64,000 nucleotides of DNA from Pseudodesulfovibrio indicus (GTDB lineage Bacteria; Desulfobacterota; Desulfovibrionia; Desulfovibrionales; Desulfovibrionaceae), in contig NZ_CP014206.1 of the NCBI RefSeq assembly GCF_001563225.1, positions 3,096,001 through 3,160,000 of the forward strand. Direction: 5' to 3'. The notes below the pieces were generated by a model. The model was not told the origin of the DNA, did not search any database, and worked only from the letters and a program-made list of their open reading frames with translations. Shown in pieces: positions 1 to 7,834 of the stretch. The translations under genes and the position numbers were made by a program. Numbering within the stretch: position 1 is the first letter of the stretch; each line of letters begins with the position of its first letter.

Positions 1-1165
1 AATGCGTCTGGGGGGTGATCTCCTCGGCGTGCGAGGTATTCTGCACCCAGTACAGCCCCTGGTGCGGACTGATGATGAACCGGTCGCCGTCCACGAAGGT
101 GCCGGTGCCCGAGCCCTGGGAGTCGGTATCCGACCCGAACCAGATCTGGAGGCCCTCGACGTTCACGCGGTCGTCGTAGCCCCGGGCGGAGAAGTGGCGC
201 TCGCTGCCGTCCTCGTTCGCCAGCCAGGTCACGCCGCCGTCCAGGGAGACCCTGAACTGGGCCGCGCCCGCGCCGGAACCCACCTGGCCCACGGGATCGC
301 CCGCGTTGGAGGCCACGAACTCGATGGTGTATTCGAAGTCGTCGCTGCCGTCGAAGTAGACGTTGCCGTCAAAGGTGGAGTCGGTGCGCAGGTCCTTGGT
401 CTTGGTCGCGGCGCGGAACTCCAGGGAGAAGGCGGACTCGCCGTCCACCAGGGTCTGCCCGGCCTCTGTCAGGACCGTCAGGTTGCCGCCACCGTTGTCG
501 ATGGTCCGAATGTCCATCAGCTCGGCCAGGGAGCGGAGCTTGCGCGCCCGCTCGTCGAACAGGGCGTTGGCGTTGTTCTGCCCATCCACCTGATGGACCT
601 GGATCTGGTTGTTGAGGTCCGCAATCTCCTGCATCAGGGTGTTGGCCTCGTCGACCTGGGCGGAAATCTCTTTGTTGACCCGTTGCTGCATGAGCGACAG
701 GTCGTTGTCCACCTGCTTCAGGGTGGAGATGAGGGTGGCCGCGTCGTTGAGCACGGTCTGGCGCGCGCCGTAGTTGTCGGGACGCTGGGAGACCTCGTTC
801 CAGGAATTGAAATACTGCGACAGGGCGTCGGACACGCCGGTGCCGGAGGACTCGTTGAGCAGGTTCTCCACGCCCTTGAGCTGTTCGAAAAGGTTGCCCC
901 ACATGTCGGACAGGGCGGACTGTCCCAGGTACATGGCCTCGACCATCTCGTCGAAGTGGCGGACCACCTCGGTGGCCTTGACGCCCGTGCCGAGCTGGCC
1001 GGGCGAATAGTCTATGTACGGACCTTCCTCCAGAAGCACCGAGCGCCGCGAGTACCCCTCGGTATTCACGTTGGCGATGTTCTCGCCCGTGACCTGCAAC
1101 TGGACCTGGGAGGCGAACAGGGCCCAACGGCCCATGTCGAGAATGGAATTGGCTCCGAAGGACAT
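1..1165 (-). CDS. flgK: Flagellar hook-associated protein 1 FlgK (C-terminus cut by window edge)
   Basis: FlgK is the first hook-filament junction protein, exported through the flagellar type III system and assembled at the distal end of the hook. The reading frame stays open to the left edge, so only about 388 N-terminal residues are present. The start MSFGANSILDMGRWAL and the rod/hook motif ENIANVNTEGYSRR near residue 30 are typical of FlgK. A helical middle region with LMQEIADLNNQI and DERARKLRSLAELMDI matches the FlgK D1 helices. The ATG at 1165 shares its A with the TGA stop of the upstream flgN (TGATG arrangement), which implies translational coupling between the chaperone and its substrate. 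It is the last visible gene of the minus-strand flg operon. flgL would be expected beyond the window. Confidence 0.95.
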   Translation of the reverse strand, partial: MSFGANSILDMGRWALFASQVQLQVTGENIANVNTEGYSRRSVLLEEGPYIDYSPGQLGTGVKATEVVRHFDEMVEAMYLGQSALSDMWGNLFEQLKGVENLLNESSGTGVSDALSQYFNSWNEVSQRPDNYGARQTVLNDAATLISTLKQVDNDLSLMQQRVNKEISAQVDEANTLMQEIADLNNQIQVHQVDGQNNANALFDERARKLRSLAELMDIRTIDNGGGNLTVLTEAGQTLVDGESAFSLEFRAATKTKDLRTDSTFDGNVYFDGSDDFEYTIEFVASNAGDPVGQVGSGAGAAQFRVSLDGGVTWLANEDGSERHFSARGYDDRVNVEGLQIWFGSDTDSQGSGTGTFVDGDRFIISPHQGLYWVQNTSHAEEITPQTH

Positions 1166-1644
1166 CAGAGTCTCCCGCTCAGCAACCGGGCGTCATTGAT
1201 GCCTTTGGCGAACCGGCCGGTGCGCCCGTAGGCATTGGTGTTCTTGGGCTTGATCTGGTTGTGCATGAAGGTCAGCAGCCCCTTTGACTGGTCAAAGAGG
1301 GCCATGGCCATCTGATGGTTCTTGGCCGCCTGTATGGCGCACCGCTGCTCGATCTCGTCGAGGCGGGCCAGCAGTTCGCGCAGCCCGTCGGCAGTCTCGC
1401 GCTCCAGGCCGGGATACAAGTCCCGGACCCGCTTGGCCGAGGGTTCGACCCGGACCAGCATGCGGCGCAGGGAATGCCGCTCCCCCGCCACCTGGCGCAT
1501 CAGCTCCTGGATGGACAGCTCCACCTGGGAAACGGACTGGGGCTTGAGTTGGGTGAGGCGGGAAAATTCTTCCTCAAGGAGGAAATACATGAGCAGCATG
1601 GCCTTGTTTTGCCTGACCAAATTTTCCTCTATCAAACGGAGCAT
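1165..1644 (-). CDS. flgN: FlgN family flagellar export chaperone
   Basis: The 159-residue product is almost entirely helical and charged, as expected for FlgN, the cytoplasmic chaperone that keeps FlgK and FlgL export-competent. Sequence similarity within this family is low. The call rests on size, helical character (MLRLIEENLVRQNKAMLLM at the start, a second long helix around residues 95-125) and position directly upstream of flgK. The ATG at 1644 has the Shine-Dalgarno-like AGGTGG upstream. The gap to flgJ is 76 bp with no intervening gene. The stop overlaps the flgK start by one base. A generic FlgN-like or FliT-like chaperone is the only realistic alternative. Confidence 0.8.
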   Translation of the reverse strand: MLRLIEENLVRQNKAMLLMYFLLEEEFSRLTQLKPQSVSQVELSIQELMRQVAGERHSLRRMLVRVEPSAKRVRDLYPGLERETADGLRELLARLDEIEQRCAIQAAKNHQMAMALFDQSKGLLTFMHNQIKPKNTNAYGRTGRFAKGINDARLLSGRL

Positions 1645-1720
1645 CCTGCCACCTCGTTGCTATAATCAGTTGTATTTTCTTTAGAAATCTTTATTTGCGA
1701 CTTCCTCAACCCCTGAGGGT

Positions 1721-2455
1721 TCAACCGATTTCTGCAAATTTCCGGCCAATGTCGAACTTCGGGTCGTCGGACCCGTCGGCCTTGTATCCGGCCCCGGCCT
1801 GGGGCCTGGACGGCCGTGCCGCGCCCTGCCCGCGCTCGGCTTCGAGCCTGCGCGCCAGGGTTTCGAGGCGGGCCTGGACCTCGACGTCGCTCAGCCTGCC
1901 CGAACCGGCGGCCGCGCCCGATTCCGGGGCGCTCCCGGCCGAGGGCAGGCGGTTGCCGCCGGACACCTCGGTGCCGCCCCAGTCCTCCAGGGTCATGGCC
2001 CCGCCCTTCCGGGTCAGGGGAACGCTCTCCGGCGCCCGGTTCAGGGCGATGGGTTCCGGCTGCAACGGCTTGATGCTCACGCCGCCGGACAGGGTCTCCT
2101 GACTGGCCTGCTTGAGCTTGCGGCTGAGCTGGTCGTAGATCATGTCGGCCAGGCCGATGCCGCCCGCGCTGGCCATCTTCTCGGAAAAGTCGCGGTCGAA
2201 CATGGCCATGTAACTCTCTTCCTGCTTGGAGTGCAGGTACCCTTCCTTGGGCACGGTCTGCTTCATCTGCTCCCAGAGCTTGCCGATGAAAACCGCCTCG
2301 AAGTTCTGGCACGCCTTCTTCAGCTCGGCCATCTTGTCCTGGCCGCCGCCGGACAGGCTCTGCTTCAGCCCGTCCATCTCGGTCTTGAACCGCTGCAAAT
2401 CCTTGGTCTCGGCCACGCTCGCGGCCAGCCTGGGATCGACGTTGCTGCTGATCAT
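1721..2455 (-). CDS. flgJ: Rod-binding protein, FlgJ N-terminal type
   Basis: The 244-residue protein carries the FlgJ rod-binding domain at about residues 35-115. The signature runs through ELKKACQNFEAVFIGKLWEQ, then MKQTVPKEGY and a FSEKMASAGGIGLADMIYDQ segment. This domain caps the growing rod in the periplasm. The C-terminal peptidoglycan hydrolase domain of enterobacterial FlgJ is absent. Instead residues 120-244 form a Gly/Ala/Arg-rich, probably disordered tail with the helix DVEVQARLETLARRLEAERG. A separate muramidase would be needed to open the wall. The gene starts 1 bp after the flgI stop, so it is translated as part of the same operon. Confidence 0.9.
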   Translation of the reverse strand: MISSNVDPRLAASVAETKDLQRFKTEMDGLKQSLSGGGQDKMAELKKACQNFEAVFIGKLWEQMKQTVPKEGYLHSKQEESYMAMFDRDFSEKMASAGGIGLADMIYDQLSRKLKQASQETLSGGVSIKPLQPEPIALNRAPESVPLTRKGGAMTLEDWGGTEVSGGNRLPSAGSAPESGAAAGSGRLSDVEVQARLETLARRLEAERGQGAARPSRPQAGAGYKADGSDDPKFDIGRKFAEIG

Positions 2456-2456
2456 G

Positions 2457-3614
2457 TTAGATTACCTCCACATCGGCGTGCAGGGAGCCCGCCGCCTTGA
2501 GGGTCCGGATGATGGAAATCAGGTCGCGCGGGGTCGCGCCGATGGAGTTCAGGCCGTCCACCAGCTCCTGCAGGGTCGCGCCCTCCATGAGCATGAGCCG
2601 GTTGTTCTGCTCGCTGACCTGGACGTCGGTCTGCGGGGTGACCACGGTGGCCCCGTCGGAGAACGGGCCGGGCTGGCTGACCTGCTGGGTCTCGGAGACC
2701 ACGATCTGCAGGTTGCCGTGGGCCACGGCCACGCGGCTCAGCCGGACGTCCTGACCGAGCACCACGGTGCCGGTCTTCTCGTCCACCACGACCTTGGCCT
2801 TGCCGTCGGGCGAGACGTCCAGGTCCTCCAGGGAGGCCATCAGCGGCACCATGTTGCCCCGGAACCGGTCCGGAAGCTGCAGCTCGATGGTGGAGATGTC
2901 CTTGGCCGAGGCGAAGTTGCCGCCCATGCTGGCGTTGATCTTGTTGACCACCTGCATGGTGGTCCCGAAATCGCGCATGTTCAGGTTCACGGTCATGTGA
3001 TCCTGGTTGTTGAACTTGAAGGGTACGGCCCGCTCGACCACGCCGCCGTTGGGAATGATGCCCACGGTGGGAATGTTCTTCTGGGCGTCGGCCGCCGCGC
3101 CGCCCACGGTGAAGCCGCCGATGGTCAGCGCACCCTGGGCCACGGCGTAGACCCGGCCGTCCAGCCCCTTGAGCGGGGTGATCAGCAGGACGCCGCCGAG
3201 CAGGGACTTGGCGTCGCCCAGCGAGGAGACGGTGACGTCCATGTTCGAACCGGGCTTGGACGATACGGGCATGCGGCCCGTGACCATGACCGCGGCCACG
3301 TTCTTGGGCTTGAGGTCGTCGGGGTTGGTCTCGACGCCCATCTTCTCCAGCATGTTGGACATGGAGCGCATGGTGAACGTGCTGGACGAGCCGTCGCCGG
3401 TTCCGGCCAGGCCGACCACCAGGCCATAGCCGACCAGTTCGTTGGTCCGCACGCCGCTGAAGCTGGCGATGTCCTTGAGCCGGGCCGCTCCGGCCGCCTT
3501 GGGCGCGAGCAGCGCGGCCAGGAAAAAGACCAGCATGGCGAACAGGGCCGCCAGGACCAGGGACCGGGCCGTCTCGCCCGCGTCCACGGGATTGGTGCGC
3601 TGATTCGGATACAT
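2457..3614 (-). CDS. flgI: Flagellar P-ring protein FlgI
   Basis: FlgI builds the P-ring, the periplasmic bushing around the flagellar rod. The protein has a hydrophobic signal segment ([19 protein letters not shown]) ending near [10 protein letters not shown]. The strongly conserved mature start follows: [20 protein letters not shown] and [13 protein letters not shown]. The C-terminus [21 protein letters not shown] is the FlgI hallmark. An upstream GTG at 3623 is possible, but it directly abuts the GAGGAG ribosome site. The ATG at 3614 has an 8-nt spacing and is preferred, giving 385 residues. It lies between flgH and flgJ, the usual order. Confidence 0.97.
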   Translation of the reverse strand: MYPNQRTNPVDAGETARSLVLAALFAMLVFFLAALLAPKAAGAARLKDIASFSGVRTNELVGYGLVVGLAGTGDGSSSTFTMRSMSNMLEKMGVETNPDDLKPKNVAAVMVTGRMPVSSKPGSNMDVTVSSLGDAKSLLGGVLLITPLKGLDGRVYAVAQGALTIGGFTVGGAAADAQKNIPTVGIIPNGGVVERAVPFKFNNQDHMTVNLNMRDFGTTMQVVNKINASMGGNFASAKDISTIELQLPDRFRGNMVPLMASLEDLDVSPDGKAKVVVDEKTGTVVLGQDVRLSRVAVAHGNLQIVVSETQQVSQPGPFSDGATVVTPQTDVQVSEQNNRLMLMEGATLQELVDGLNSIGATPRDLISIIRTLKAAGSLHADVEVI

Positions 3615-3661
3615 GACGTTCACTCCTCGACCTCTCGATATTCGTTGTTCATCCGCATTCG

Positions 3662-4357
3662 CTAGAAGGGAAAGATGTTGTCCAGAATCCGCGACAGCCA
3701 GCCCGGCTTCTGCTTGTCCGCCAGCACGCCCTGGCCGTAGATCTCGATCTGGGCCTCGGCCAGGCTGGTGGACGGTATGGAGTTGCCCGACGAGATGTCG
3801 CGCTGGCGGATCAGACCGCGCACCACCAGGAACTGGGTCTCGTTGTTGACCCGGATGCGGCGCGCGCCCTCCACCTGGAGGATGTTGCCCGGCAGCCTGC
3901 GCACGATGCGCGTGGCCACCGTGGCCTCGAAATTGGATTCCTGCTTGGTCTCGCCGTTGCCCGAGAACTCCGAGGACTGGTTGGCCAGGATGCCGACGCC
4001 CGCCTTGGCCCCCAGGGTCTCGGCCAGGGGAATGTTTCCGACCAGGCCGGTGGTGGGCATGGCCGACACCGAGGTCTTGACGTCGTTGGACTTGTCGGCC
4101 GTGGTCTCGGACTTGATCTTGGTGGTGGCGGATTCCTCCACCTGGACCAGGACGATGTCGCCCACGCGGCTGGCGCGGTTGTCGTCGTACAGGAACTCGG
4201 ACCTGTTGTTGTCATACAGGGAGCCGGGGTTCGCGGCCGGGTCCTGCTCCTCGTAAGCGGGAGGGGTGAGGACGGGCATGGGTTCCTCCCGGTACTTGGG
4301 CGCGCAGCCCGAGGCCAGCAGGATGGAAGCCATTACTATGATGATGCGGCGTCTCAT
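3662..4357 (-). CDS. flgH: Flagellar L-ring lipoprotein FlgH
   Basis: FlgH forms the outer-membrane L-ring. The 231-residue precursor has a lipoprotein signal with lipobox LASGC (residues 14-18, lipidated Cys18). It carries the family motifs [20 protein letters not shown] and [11 protein letters not shown], and the conserved [20 protein letters not shown] plus [17 protein letters not shown] near the C-terminus. The C-terminal [13 protein letters not shown] is typical. The ATG has the ribosome site AAGGAGAAACGTC. It starts 15 bp after the flgA stop. A 38-47 bp gap separates it from flgI. Confidence 0.97.
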   Translation of the reverse strand: MRRRIIIVMASILLASGCAPKYREEPMPVLTPPAYEEQDPAANPGSLYDNNRSEFLYDDNRASRVGDIVLVQVEESATTKIKSETTADKSNDVKTSVSAMPTTGLVGNIPLAETLGAKAGVGILANQSSEFSGNGETKQESNFEATVATRIVRRLPGNILQVEGARRIRVNNETQFLVVRGLIRQRDISSGNSIPSTSLAEAQIEIYGQGVLADKQKPGWLSRILDNIFPF

Positions 4358-4372
4358 GACGTTTCTCCTTGG

Positions 4373-5380
4373 CTACCTGACAACCACGGTGTCGCTGTCC
4401 ACGACGGTTGCCATGATGACTTTGTTGCTCTGCACGTTGCGGACCTGGACCAGCTGCCCCGCACCGCCCTCGCCCAGGGCCTCGGCCTTGATGGACAGGC
4501 GGACGCGGTCGCCGTTGTAGACCAGGGTGACCATCTCGCCCTTCTCGATGAGCGGGACCGGCTCCAGGTGGGACATGGTGAAGACCTGTCCCCTGCCCAG
4601 GGTCCGGGCCATGCGCCACGGTCCGCCCGTGCCGTCCCAGACCTCGGGCTTGTAGGCCAGGTTGACGCGCCTGAACGAAACCTTGTCCTTGCTCAGCCGC
4701 TCCATGCGGTTGAGCGGCTTCGCGGCCACGGGCACGGTCTTCCAGACGTCCACGAAGACCACGGCCGAGCGGCGGGAAAGCACCCTGCCGTCCGGTCCGA
4801 TCCCGGACAGGACGATCTCGTTGCGCCCCGGCTCCAGGTCCGAATTCATGCTGATGACCAGCTTGTCCAGGGGGCTCTGCAAAAAGATGTGACCGGGCAT
4901 CTGGAGGTTCTTGAACTCCACGTCGCCGCCCAGGTCCTTGCCGCGCGGCGTCAAAAAGGCGACAAGGCGCTCCTTCAGCTCGGCGTCGTTGATCACCCTG
5001 CCCCCGGTCTGCACGGCCATCTGGTTGGGCAGGACCAGGTTTCCGGCCATCTCGCCGAGGTAGTAGCGCAGAACCTTTTCGAGCTTGTCGCGGTTCACGT
5101 TGACCACGTGTCCCGGCCGGTCCGAAGCCTGCCAGAGCTTGAGGCCGGCCAGGGATTTCCACTGGCTGCGGGCGGTCGCGTCCACCGGATCGGCGATCTC
5201 GCCCAGCAGGACGTCCGGTCCCTTGACGCAGACCGCGTCCCGGACCAACGCCTGCCACTTTCCGCCCTTGGCTGCGCCCGTCCCGACCGGCGCGGCCAGC
5301 ACGGCCAGGGCCAGGCACAGGGCCAGTCCGGCCCTGAGGGCCGTCTTCCCGTTGATGCTCAGGCTCCATTTCCTCGACAT
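4373..5380 (-). CDS. flgA: Flagellar P-ring assembly chaperone FlgA
   Basis: FlgA is the periplasmic chaperone for P-ring assembly. The 335-residue protein starts with a Sec signal (LRAGLALCLALAVLAAPVGTGAA) and ends with an SAF-type domain. The closing GRGQVFTMSHLEPVPLIEKG and GEMVTLVYNGDRVRLSIKAE, followed by VQVRNVQSNKVIMATVVDSD, are the diagnostic FlgA C-terminal motifs. It is longer than the roughly 220 residues of enterobacterial FlgA because of an N-terminal extension with three weakly conserved beta-rich segments. Such longer forms are usual in delta-proteobacteria-like flagellar operons (family knowledge). It is the third gene of the operon. Confidence 0.93.
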   Translation of the reverse strand: MSRKWSLSINGKTALRAGLALCLALAVLAAPVGTGAAKGGKWQALVRDAVCVKGPDVLLGEIADPVDATARSQWKSLAGLKLWQASDRPGHVVNVNRDKLEKVLRYYLGEMAGNLVLPNQMAVQTGGRVINDAELKERLVAFLTPRGKDLGGDVEFKNLQMPGHIFLQSPLDKLVISMNSDLEPGRNEIVLSGIGPDGRVLSRRSAVVFVDVWKTVPVAAKPLNRMERLSKDKVSFRRVNLAYKPEVWDGTGGPWRMARTLGRGQVFTMSHLEPVPLIEKGEMVTLVYNGDRVRLSIKAEALGEGGAGQLVQVRNVQSNKVIMATVVDSDTVVVR

Positions 5381-5420
5381 ACGCTCTTCCCGCCTTGCTG
5401 CGACCCGGCTTCCCGAACCG

Positions 5421-6203
5421 CTAGCGCTTGATGTTGATGGCCGTCTGCAACATGGCGTCCGAAGTGGTGATCGCCTTGGAGTTGATCTCGAAGGCGCGCT
5501 GCCCCACGATCAGGCCGACCATTTCGTCCACCATCTCCACGTTGGACCCTTCCAGGAATCCCTGGGCGATGGTCCCGAAATTCTCGTCGCCGGGCGTGCC
5601 CGCCACGGCGGCCCCGGAGGCCTCGCTCTCGCGGTAGAAGTTGCGCCCGGTCGCGATCAACCCCGCCGGGTTCTGGAACCGGTACAGGTCGATGTTCGCC
5701 TGGGCGAGCACCGTGCCGTCCTTGTCCAGGGCCGCGATGGTCCCGGTCTCGGAGATGGACACGCCGGCCGTCTCGGGCGGTACGGTGAATTCCGGCTGCA
5801 GGGCGTGGCCGCCCGCGGTGACCACCCGTCCCTGATCGTCCAGCTCGAAGGAGCCGTCGCGGGTGTAGACCGTCTCGCCGTTCATTATGACCTGGAAGAA
5901 TCCTTCTCCCTCGATGGCCATGTCCAGCGGGTTGCCGGTGTTCTGGAAGTCGCCCTGGGTGAAGAACTTGTGCACGGACACGGGCCGCACGCCCATGCCG
6001 ATCTGCATGCCCACCGGGGTCCTGGTGCCGTCGGCGTTCTCGGTGCCGGCGATCTGCAGGGTCTGGTACATAAGGTCCTCGAACTCCGCCCGGCTTTTCT
6101 TGAAGCCCGTGGTGGAGACGTTGGCCAGGTTGTTCGACAGGGTATCGATCTGCGTCTGCATGGCGATCATGCCCGTGGCAGAGGTCCAAAGGGAACGCAT
6201 CAT
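5421..6203 (-). CDS. flgG: Flagellar distal rod protein FlgG
   Basis: FlgG is the main distal-rod subunit. The 260-residue length equals the family norm. The N-terminal rod motif QIDTLSNNLANVSTTGFKKS is canonical. MGVRPVSVHKFFTQGDFQNT and the GEGFFQV motif follow, and the C-terminal EMVDEMVGLIVGQRAFEINS with ITTSDAMLQTAINIKR ends the protein as in other FlgG. Two consecutive methionines (6203 and 6200) are equally possible starts. It lies between flgF and flgA and is co-transcribed with them. Confidence 0.97.
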   Translation of the reverse strand: MMRSLWTSATGMIAMQTQIDTLSNNLANVSTTGFKKSRAEFEDLMYQTLQIAGTENADGTRTPVGMQIGMGVRPVSVHKFFTQGDFQNTGNPLDMAIEGEGFFQVIMNGETVYTRDGSFELDDQGRVVTAGGHALQPEFTVPPETAGVSISETGTIAALDKDGTVLAQANIDLYRFQNPAGLIATGRNFYRESEASGAAVAGTPGDENFGTIAQGFLEGSNVEMVDEMVGLIVGQRAFEINSKAITTSDAMLQTAINIKR

Positions 6204-6220
6204 GATGACAGCCTCCTAGC

Positions 6221-6997
6221 TTAGACGGCGGGACGTCCCGCCTGGGTGATCAGTTTGGTGTCCATTTCGTTGTCGGACTGGATCACCTTGGAATACATGG
6301 TGTGGGCCCGCTGGACCTCGATCATGGCGACCATCTCGGTGACCACGTCGACGTTGCCCTTTTCCAGGAACCCCTGGGCCACGTTGATCTCTTCGGGCGG
6401 CACGGCGCCCACGCCCAGCGGGGCGCGGAAATTGTTGCTGCCCATGCGTTCGAGCTGGTTGGGATCGTCGAAGGTGACCAGGTCGAAGGCCCCGGCCGGG
6501 TTGCCGTTGACCGAGATGTTGCCCTGCCCGTCCACCTGGACCGCGGCACCCGACGGAATGACCAGCGGACCGCCGTCCACCATGACCGGGTTCCCGTCCT
6601 TGGTGCGAAGCATCCCGTTGGCGTCGGCGACGAAGTTGCCCGCGCGGGTGTAGAGCATCTCCTCCGGCCCCTGAACGGTGAAGAATCCCTCGCCGGAGAT
6701 GGCGAAATCGAGCTGGTTGCCGGTCTGCTCCAGGCTGCCCTGGGAGAAGTCGGGACGCTGGGCGGAGAGCCTCGCCTTGGCCATGATGTGGCCCTCGGGG
6801 AACAGCTTTTTGCCCCGGATATACGTTTTTTCGTCCACAAGGTAGTCATGGGCGAAGCGGACGAAGGTGTCGTGGAAGGCCAGCGTGTCCTTCTTGAAGG
6901 CCGACGTGTTCACGTTCGCCAAATTATTGGCGATGCTGGACATCCTGATTTCATTGGATAAAGCACCGAAAAGAGCGCTTTGTGTGCTGTCTCGCAT
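6221..6997 (-). CDS. flgF: Flagellar proximal rod protein FlgF
   Basis: The 258-residue protein has the rod motif RMSSIANNLANVNTSAFKKD near its N-terminus. A middle segment reads QLDFAISGEGFFTVQGPE, and the C-terminal EMVAMIEVQRAHTMYSKVIQ is typical of FlgF/FlgG paralogues. It differs from the neighbouring FlgG in lacking the FlgG-specific C-terminus, and its position before flgG makes FlgF the best call. The ATG at 6997 has a strong AGGAGG ribosome site about 9 nt upstream. It is the first gene of the flg operon and lies just downstream of a sigma-54-like promoter at 7027-7042. Confidence 0.93.
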   Translation of the reverse strand: MRDSTQSALFGALSNEIRMSSIANNLANVNTSAFKKDTLAFHDTFVRFAHDYLVDEKTYIRGKKLFPEGHIMAKARLSAQRPDFSQGSLEQTGNQLDFAISGEGFFTVQGPEEMLYTRAGNFVADANGMLRTKDGNPVMVDGGPLVIPSGAAVQVDGQGNISVNGNPAGAFDLVTFDDPNQLERMGSNNFRAPLGVGAVPPEEINVAQGFLEKGNVDVVTEMVAMIEVQRAHTMYSKVIQSDNEMDTKLITQAGRPAV

Positions 6998-7026
6998 AGA
7001 GCGGTCCTCCTGTTCAGCGAGGGATT

Positions 7027-7042
7027 TGCACTATGCATGCCA
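7027..7042 (-). promoter_or_regulatory. Putative sigma-54 promoter of the flg operon
   Basis: On the minus strand the site reads TGGCATGCATAGTGCA. Against the sigma-54 consensus TGGCAYRN4TTGCW it differs at one position (GTGC for TTGC). The invariant GG and GC are separated by the required 10 nt. The predicted start would fall about 18 nt before the flgF ATG, leaving room for the AGGAGG ribosome site. Sigma-54 control of rod and hook genes is established in several flagellar systems, and a sigma-54 activator gene lies at 22.8-23.8 kb. The assignment is by pattern only. Confidence 0.55.
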
Positions 7043-7093
7043 AGCCCGCCCCCCCCTTTTTCCGGCCATCCGGGGGGTCCGCGATCATGGTTG

Positions 7094-7120
7094 TTGACAA
7101 GCTGGTTTTATATGTATAAA
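7094..7120 (+). promoter_or_regulatory. Sigma-70 type promoter of tRNA-Gly / rimP operon
   Basis: A perfect TTGACA (7094-7099) is followed after 15 nt by TATAAA (7115-7120), with alternative -10 registers in the AT-rich run up to 7122. The tRNA begins at 7136, the expected distance for a stable-RNA promoter. It is divergent from the flg promoter about 50 bp away. The spacer is short of the ideal 17 nt, so the exact -10 is uncertain. Confidence 0.6.
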
Positions 7121-7135
7121 TAGGCTCGTTTCCAA

Positions 7136-7211
7136 GCGGGTGTAACTCAATTGGTAGAGTGTCAGCTTCCCAAGCTGAAAGTAGCGGGTTCGACCCCCGT
7201 CACCCGCTCCA
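7136..7211 (+). tRNA. tRNA-Gly (anticodon CCC)
   Basis: A 76-nt cloverleaf can be drawn by hand. The acceptor stem is GCGGGTG with CACCCGC. The anticodon stem TCAGC/GCTGA encloses loop TTCCCAA with anticodon CCC, which reads GGG. The T-arm is GCGGG-TTCGACC-CCCGT, and CCA is encoded at the 3' end after discriminator T. It lies immediately upstream of rimP-nusA-infB. In E. coli a tRNA gene (metY) occupies the equivalent place, so the arrangement is conserved although the tRNA differs. Confidence 0.95.
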
Positions 7212-7257
7212 AAGCCTTTCGCAGGGTTCAATAAAAGAACCGTGCGGGGTTCGCGTA

Positions 7258-7284
7258 GGTGAGCTCGGGCTCACCTTTTTTTTT
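7258..7284 (+). terminator. Rho-independent terminator between tRNA-Gly and rimP
   Basis: A 7-bp perfect stem GGTGAGC/GCTCACC with a 4-nt loop (TCGG) is followed by nine T residues (7276-7284). It sits 46 bp after the tRNA and 40 bp before the rimP ATG. It may end the tRNA transcript, or act as a partial attenuator on read-through into the nusA operon. No second promoter is obvious between it and rimP. Confidence 0.85.
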
Positions 7285-7323
7285 GCCGGGACCGCAAGGA
7301 CGGTCCTGCGGGAGATTCGCACG

Positions 7324-7782
7324 ATGCGCCAGACTTTCGAGGAAATGCTGTCGGAGATCATCCGGCCCGAGGTGGAGAACCTCGGCTACGTCTTTTGGGG
7401 ACTGACCTCCCCTGCGACGGGCAAGAAGCGTGTTGTCCGCATCTACATCGACGGCCCGGAGGGCGTGAACATCGACCAGTGCGCCGAGGTCAGCCGACAG
7501 GTGGGCCTCATGCTGGAGGTGGAGGACGTCATTCCCGGCGCCTTCGTCCTGGAGGTGTCCTCGCCCGGTCTGGAGCGGCTTTTCTTCTCGCCCGACCAGA
7601 TGGCGGGCTACGTCGGCCGCAAGGTGGACGTCCTGCTCCATGAGCCGGTCGGCGACCGCCGCAAGTTCAAGGGCGAACTGACCGGCGTGAAAGACGACAC
7701 CATCACCCTCGACGTTGAGGGAAATAGTATTGATTTCGACTGGACCGCCATCAAGAAAGTGGCGCTGGTCCACGAATTTTAG
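7324..7782 (+). CDS. rimP: Ribosome maturation factor RimP
   Basis: RimP assists 30S subunit maturation. The 152-residue protein shows the two-domain RimP pattern. The N-terminal half contains VVRIYIDGPEGVNIDQCAEV and the diagnostic FVLEVSSPGLERLFFSPDQM. A C-terminal SH3-like domain carries GRKVDVLLHEPVGDRRKFKG and FDWTAIKKVALVHEF. The frame is open back into the tRNA. The ATG at 7324, preceded by GGGAG, gives the family length and excludes the tRNA and terminator. It is the first gene of the rimP-nusA-ylxR-infB block, 52 bp before nusA. Confidence 0.95.
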   Translation: MRQTFEEMLSEIIRPEVENLGYVFWGLTSPATGKKRVVRIYIDGPEGVNIDQCAEVSRQVGLMLEVEDVIPGAFVLEVSSPGLERLFFSPDQMAGYVGRKVDVLLHEPVGDRRKFKGELTGVKDDTITLDVEGNSIDFDWTAIKKVALVHEF

Positions 7783-7834
7783 TTGATACCACTGCCGGGA
7801 GGGGAAGGCCGACCGGCACAAGCGGAGGTTTATC

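Noticed and set aside
1645-1720. Missing flgM between flgJ and flgN
   Set aside because: The gap is too short for flgM, but related gene orders as I recall them place flgM elsewhere, so its absence here is not informative.
7159-7323. N-terminal extension of rimP into the tRNA
   Set aside because: The in-frame upstream start would translate the tRNA gene and terminator. The ATG at 7324 gives the family length.
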